This document shows, piece after piece, positions 61,539-64,000 of a stretch of DNA of 64,000 nucleotides. Both the position numbers and the translations under genes were made by a program. The stretch spans positions 1 to 64,000 of the forward strand of contig CAYLNH010000007.1 in assembly GCA_964384625.1 (NCBI GenBank). The letters run 5' to 3'. This DNA comes from CAYLNH01 sp964384625 (GTDB lineage: Bacteria; Verrucomicrobiota; Lentisphaeria; JABSQK01). Under the pieces are notes generated by a model. The model saw nothing but the letters and a program-made list of their open reading frames with translations, did not search any database and was not told the origin of the DNA. The stretch's first letter is position 1. Every line of letters begins with the position of its first letter.

Positions 61539-63160
61539 ACATCGGCAACGCAGACCATATCCGGCCGGAAGCCAAACCGGGGAAGTACTACGTCCCGCCG
61601 GCCGCTGAATGGGATCCCTTGCTGGAGACGGTCCAGGCATTTGTTGCCGACCGCGAACTCGTCGCGCCCATGACCTTCGACGAGTTGGCGGGAGAAGCCG
61701 GGCGGCTCCTGGAAGACGCGGACCTCGACGGGCGCTGCAAGGAATTCCTGATTGTTCTGATCAACAATGAGCTGTGGCGTGAAGTCGTCGCAGCCATTCC
61801 CCATGACCGCCGCACCTTACTGCTGCCGCCGTGTTTACGATCGTCAAAAGAGTGTCAAGCCGAGTTCGACGAGTACGGCCTGCTCTGTGAGCAATGCGGC
61901 GCCTGCAGTCTCGGCGCCATGACGCAAGCCGCCGAGGACCTGGGCTATGCCGTCCTGGTCGCCGAAGGCACCAGCATTGTCGGTATGCTCCTGGAACAGG
62001 GGACCGTCGACGCGGTGATCGGCGTCAGCTGCATGCCGTCCCTGGAACGAACGTTCCCGCAGATGGCGAATCAGGCCGTCCCCGGCCTGGCTGTTCCGCT
62101 GCTCAAGGAAGGCTGCGAAAACACCGAGGTCCTGGAATCATGGGTTTATGATTTCATCCGACTGGCACCGCACGGCGACGCCACGCACTACCTCAACCTG
62201 AACGGTCTGCGCCAACTCGTGCAGAGCTGGTTCGCCGCCGACACACTTGCCGCCGTGCTCGCCGCCGGCAATACGGATACCGAGACTATCAGCATCGACT
62301 GGCTGGCCAAATCCGGCAAGCGCTGGCGGCCGTTCCTGACGTCCGCCGTCTACCAGGCGTTCTGTAATGAACCATTGGACCGGTTGCCAGACAACGTGCG
62401 CCAGACAGCAATCGCCGTGGAGTGCATCCACAAGGCCTCCCTGGTGTACGACGATATCCAGGATGACGACGCCAGGCGCTACGGCGACAAGACGCTCCAC
62501 GAGGAATTCGGCGTCCCCGTCGCTCTCACCGCCGCCCTCTTCCTGCTGGGCCAGGGGTACCGTCTGATCGCCGCCTGCGATGCTGATCCCGAGACCGTCA
62601 ACGACATGGTGCAGTTGGCCACCGAAGGCCATTGCGAGCTCTGCCTCGGCCAGGGCGGCGAACTCTGGTGGATGCGCCATCCCACTCCGCTTACCGACGA
62701 CGAAGTCCTCGATATTTTCCGTTATAAGACCGCACCGTCTTTTGCGGTCGTCTTCCGTCTCGGCGCCTATCTCGGCGGCGCCACCGAAGAAGAACACGCC
62801 ATCCTGACTGAATACAGCACTGCGGTCGGCATCGCCTACCAGATCCAGGACGACCTGCACGATTTCCAACGCGGCGGCGACGTCGACGACATCAAGAAGC
62901 AACGCCCTTCCATCGTCAGCGCCCTGGCCCATGACCGCGCGGCCGGCAAGCAGCGACAGGCCTTGGCGGATGCCTGGTGCCGGGGCGCCGGCCCCGGCGC
63001 GGAAGGAGTGCGCTGCATCATCGCCGAGCTGCAGGCCGAAACGGCCGCCCGCGAACTGCTTGACCACTACAAAGCGCAGGCGCTGACGGCCCTTCATCCC
63101 TTGCGTAACCGCAAGCTGAAAATCCTGCTCCACCGAATCCTCGGCAAGCTCTTCAAGTAG
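61535..63160 (+). CDS. DUF116-polyprenyl synthase fusion
   Basis: This 541-residue protein joins a DUF116-like domain (about 1-215) with Cys-rich CLRSSKEC, CEQCGACS (118-124) and VIGVSCMPS, to a trans-isoprenyl diphosphate synthase (about 250-541). The latter has GKRWRP (261-266), the first Asp-rich motif DDIQD (306-310), and the second DDLHD (439-443), both intact. It should condense isopentenyl diphosphate units, for example to farnesyl or longer diphosphates. The DUF116 part is of unknown activity and its Cys may bind a cluster. The divergent class II cyclase could use its product after head-to-head coupling. No squalene synthase is visible in the window. Confidence 0.85.
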   Translation: MNIGNADHIRPEAKPGKYYVPPAAEWDPLLETVQAFVADRELVAPMTFDELAGEAGRLLEDADLDGRCKEFLIVLINNELWREVVAAIPHDRRTLLLPPCLRSSKECQAEFDEYGLLCEQCGACSLGAMTQAAEDLGYAVLVAEGTSIVGMLLEQGTVDAVIGVSCMPSLERTFPQMANQAVPGLAVPLLKEGCENTEVLESWVYDFIRLAPHGDATHYLNLNGLRQLVQSWFAADTLAAVLAAGNTDTETISIDWLAKSGKRWRPFLTSAVYQAFCNEPLDRLPDNVRQTAIAVECIHKASLVYDDIQDDDARRYGDKTLHEEFGVPVALTAALFLLGQGYRLIAACDADPETVNDMVQLATEGHCELCLGQGGELWWMRHPTPLTDDEVLDIFRYKTAPSFAVVFRLGAYLGGATEEEHAILTEYSTAVGIAYQIQDDLHDFQRGGDVDDIKKQRPSIVSALAHDRAAGKQRQALADAWCRGAGPGAEGVRCIIAELQAETAARELLDHYKAQALTALHPLRNRKLKILLHRILGKLFK

Positions 63161-63290
63161 ATGGTGAGTAGTAGATAGTGGGTAGTGGATCTCACGAACA
63201 GAAGTCCGGCTCCCAGTTCCACGATACGGAATTCGTGTCAGGCCCACGGCGCCGGAGCGAGATATGGACATGCCGGTGTCAGAAAGAGCC

Positions 63291-63657
63291 TTGTGCTGTG
63301 GATGCTTATACCCCCACCCTCCCCGGACACCACAGCCTTGCGCTGTGGAGGCTCCCTCAGCCAACCTACCTAAACGCCCCGGAACCGCTCAGCATAATGC
63401 CACAGCCCTGTGCTGTGGATGCTTACANNNNNNNNNNNNNNNNNNNNNNNNNNNNNNNNNNNNNNNNNNNNNNNNNNNNNNNNNNNNNNNNNNNNNNNNN
63501 NNNNNNNNNNNNNNNNNNNNNNNNNNNTGTGGATGCTTACACCCCCACCCTCCCCGGACACCACAGCCTTGCGCTGTGGAGGTTCCCTCAGCCAACCTAC
63601 TTAAACGCCCCGGAACCGCTCAGCATAATGCCACAGCCCTGTGCTGTGGATGCTTAC
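63291..63657. repeat. 117-bp tandem repeat with paired hairpins
   Basis: A 117-bp unit begins TTGTGCTGTGGATGCTTA at 63291 and recurs at 63408 (then N) and near 63642. Each contains two CCACAGC...GCTGTGG hairpins with seven-base stems and five-base loops (CCTTG-type and CCTGT-type). The spacer 63161-63729 holds no gene. The copies differ at only a few bases, so they are recent. A 100-N gap interrupts the array. Confidence 0.8.
63428..63527. other. Assembly gap (100 N)
   Basis: A run of exactly 100 N lies within the 117-bp tandem repeat, so the number of copies is not known. The unit phase on both sides fits exactly one period of 117. Confidence 0.95.
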
Positions 63658-63729
63658 GCTCCGACGGCGCCATGTCTTTGGCAGCAACCGACTACAGTCG
63701 ATCACGGAAATACTGACTGAACATAGGCT

Positions 63730-64000
63730 ATGACCAGCCAACTGGACGCAATTATCATCGGCGGCGACATCCCCGATGAATACCTCGGCAAGGACGTGCG
63801 CGAAAAAGTGCGGCTCACTGTGGACGGCTATCCGGCGTCCTTCCGCTTCCTGCAGGAATACTTCGCCAACGGCGGCAAGGCGGACCGCGCCCAGGCGGAA
63901 ATTGCGAAGGAGGGCGTGCCGTTCGTCTCCCTGAACGGCCCCTACCTGCAGGCCTTTCTGCACGAACACGGTCTGGCTGTCGGTCTCGTGCCGTTGTTGA
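63730..64000 (+). CDS. Probable B12-binding radical SAM protein, N-terminal part
   Basis: The frame from ATG 63730 runs off the window after 90 codons. It begins MTSQLDAIIIGGDIPDEYLG and later has FVSLNGPYLQAFLHEHGLAV followed by GLVPLL. The SLNGxYLxxxLxxHGxxVxLV pattern is typical of the Rossmann B12-binding domain that precedes a radical SAM domain in class B enzymes. The catalytic CxxxCxxC would be beyond the edge. Its place after the polyprenyl synthase gene suggests a terpenoid-tailoring role, such as hopanoid methylation, but that is inference. The ribosome binding site is not strong. Confidence 0.6.
   Translation, partial: MTSQLDAIIIGGDIPDEYLGKDVREKVRLTVDGYPASFRFLQEYFANGGKADRAQAEIAKEGVPFVSLNGPYLQAFLHEHGLAVGLVPLL

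Noticed and set aside
59025..61640. An 871-codon minus-strand frame
   Set aside because: Only the part from 60539 is the propeller; the upstream part overlaps the divergent ferredoxin gene and has no domain.
63161..63720. CRISPR-like array in the 117-bp repeat region
   Set aside because: The period is 117 bp with no alternating unique spacers; the units are direct tandem copies.

Overview
The window looks like a high-GC scaffold from the PVC superphylum, most likely a Lentisphaerota-type bacterium. This is an inference from several signs: three prepilin-type proteins of the FTLIELLVV/H-X9-DG kind, a GH2 and a GH116 glycosidase with no nearby sugar transporter, McsA/McsB, sigma-54, two ECF sigma factors, and PQQ-like propellers carrying the FRGP motif. 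Lipoprotein, TAT and outer-membrane TolC-type proteins point to a diderm. Two runs of 100 N sit inside tandem repeats, so this is a draft or metagenomic assembly.

Layout. 0-11 kb: the end of a prepilin-like protein, a MazF/ribbon-helix-helix toxin-antitoxin pair, a fused DUF2062/AsmA-like membrane protein, beta-mannosidase (GH2), a TolC-family lipoprotein and a GH116 enzyme. 11-26 kb: coaBC, a prepilin with an iterated N-terminal motif, a PLP aminotransferase, an M16 peptidase, an rpoN-trmH pair, lemA plus an M48 protease, trpS and pgi. 26-36.5 kb: a TPR protein, mutL, two tandem-repeat arrays with an assembly gap, murC-ddl, a large palindrome, tatD, an ECF sigma/FHA pair, a lipoprotein, a fabG-like reductase and rpmA. 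36.5-46 kb: a ferritin-like protein, an ECF sigma/anti-sigma-like operon, a prepilin, a NifU-like protein, a sugar isomerase-like protein, lpd and mcsA-mcsB. 46-48.2 kb: tRNA-Pro followed by a less GC-rich pair, a voltage-gated-type K+ channel and an unknown protein with a possible PD-(D/E)xK core.

The most unusual part is 48.3-64 kb. A set of mostly overlapping minus-strand genes encodes a PQQ-like propeller, an NHL propeller, a tiny TAT Cys-rich protein, a TAT polyferredoxin, a NapH/NosR-like membrane iron-sulfur protein, a second membrane-anchored propeller, a NuoE-NuoF-ferredoxin fusion, a 2Fe-2S/GltD-type iron-sulfur protein and a class II terpene cyclase with an intact DxDD motif. Divergent from it are a ferredoxin, a DUF116-polyprenyl synthase fusion and, at the window edge, the start of a probable B12-binding radical SAM protein. 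Together they suggest a terpenoid (hopanoid-like) pathway coupled to NAD(P)H-driven electron transfer across the membrane. I do not recognise it as a described system.

Between genes the genome is rich in repeats. There is a 174-bp MITE-like element in two inverted copies, a family of about 85 bp with four copies, tandem repeats of 158, 62 and 117 bp, and many short perfect palindromes. Recurrent TATAGT-like -10 boxes mark several promoters.
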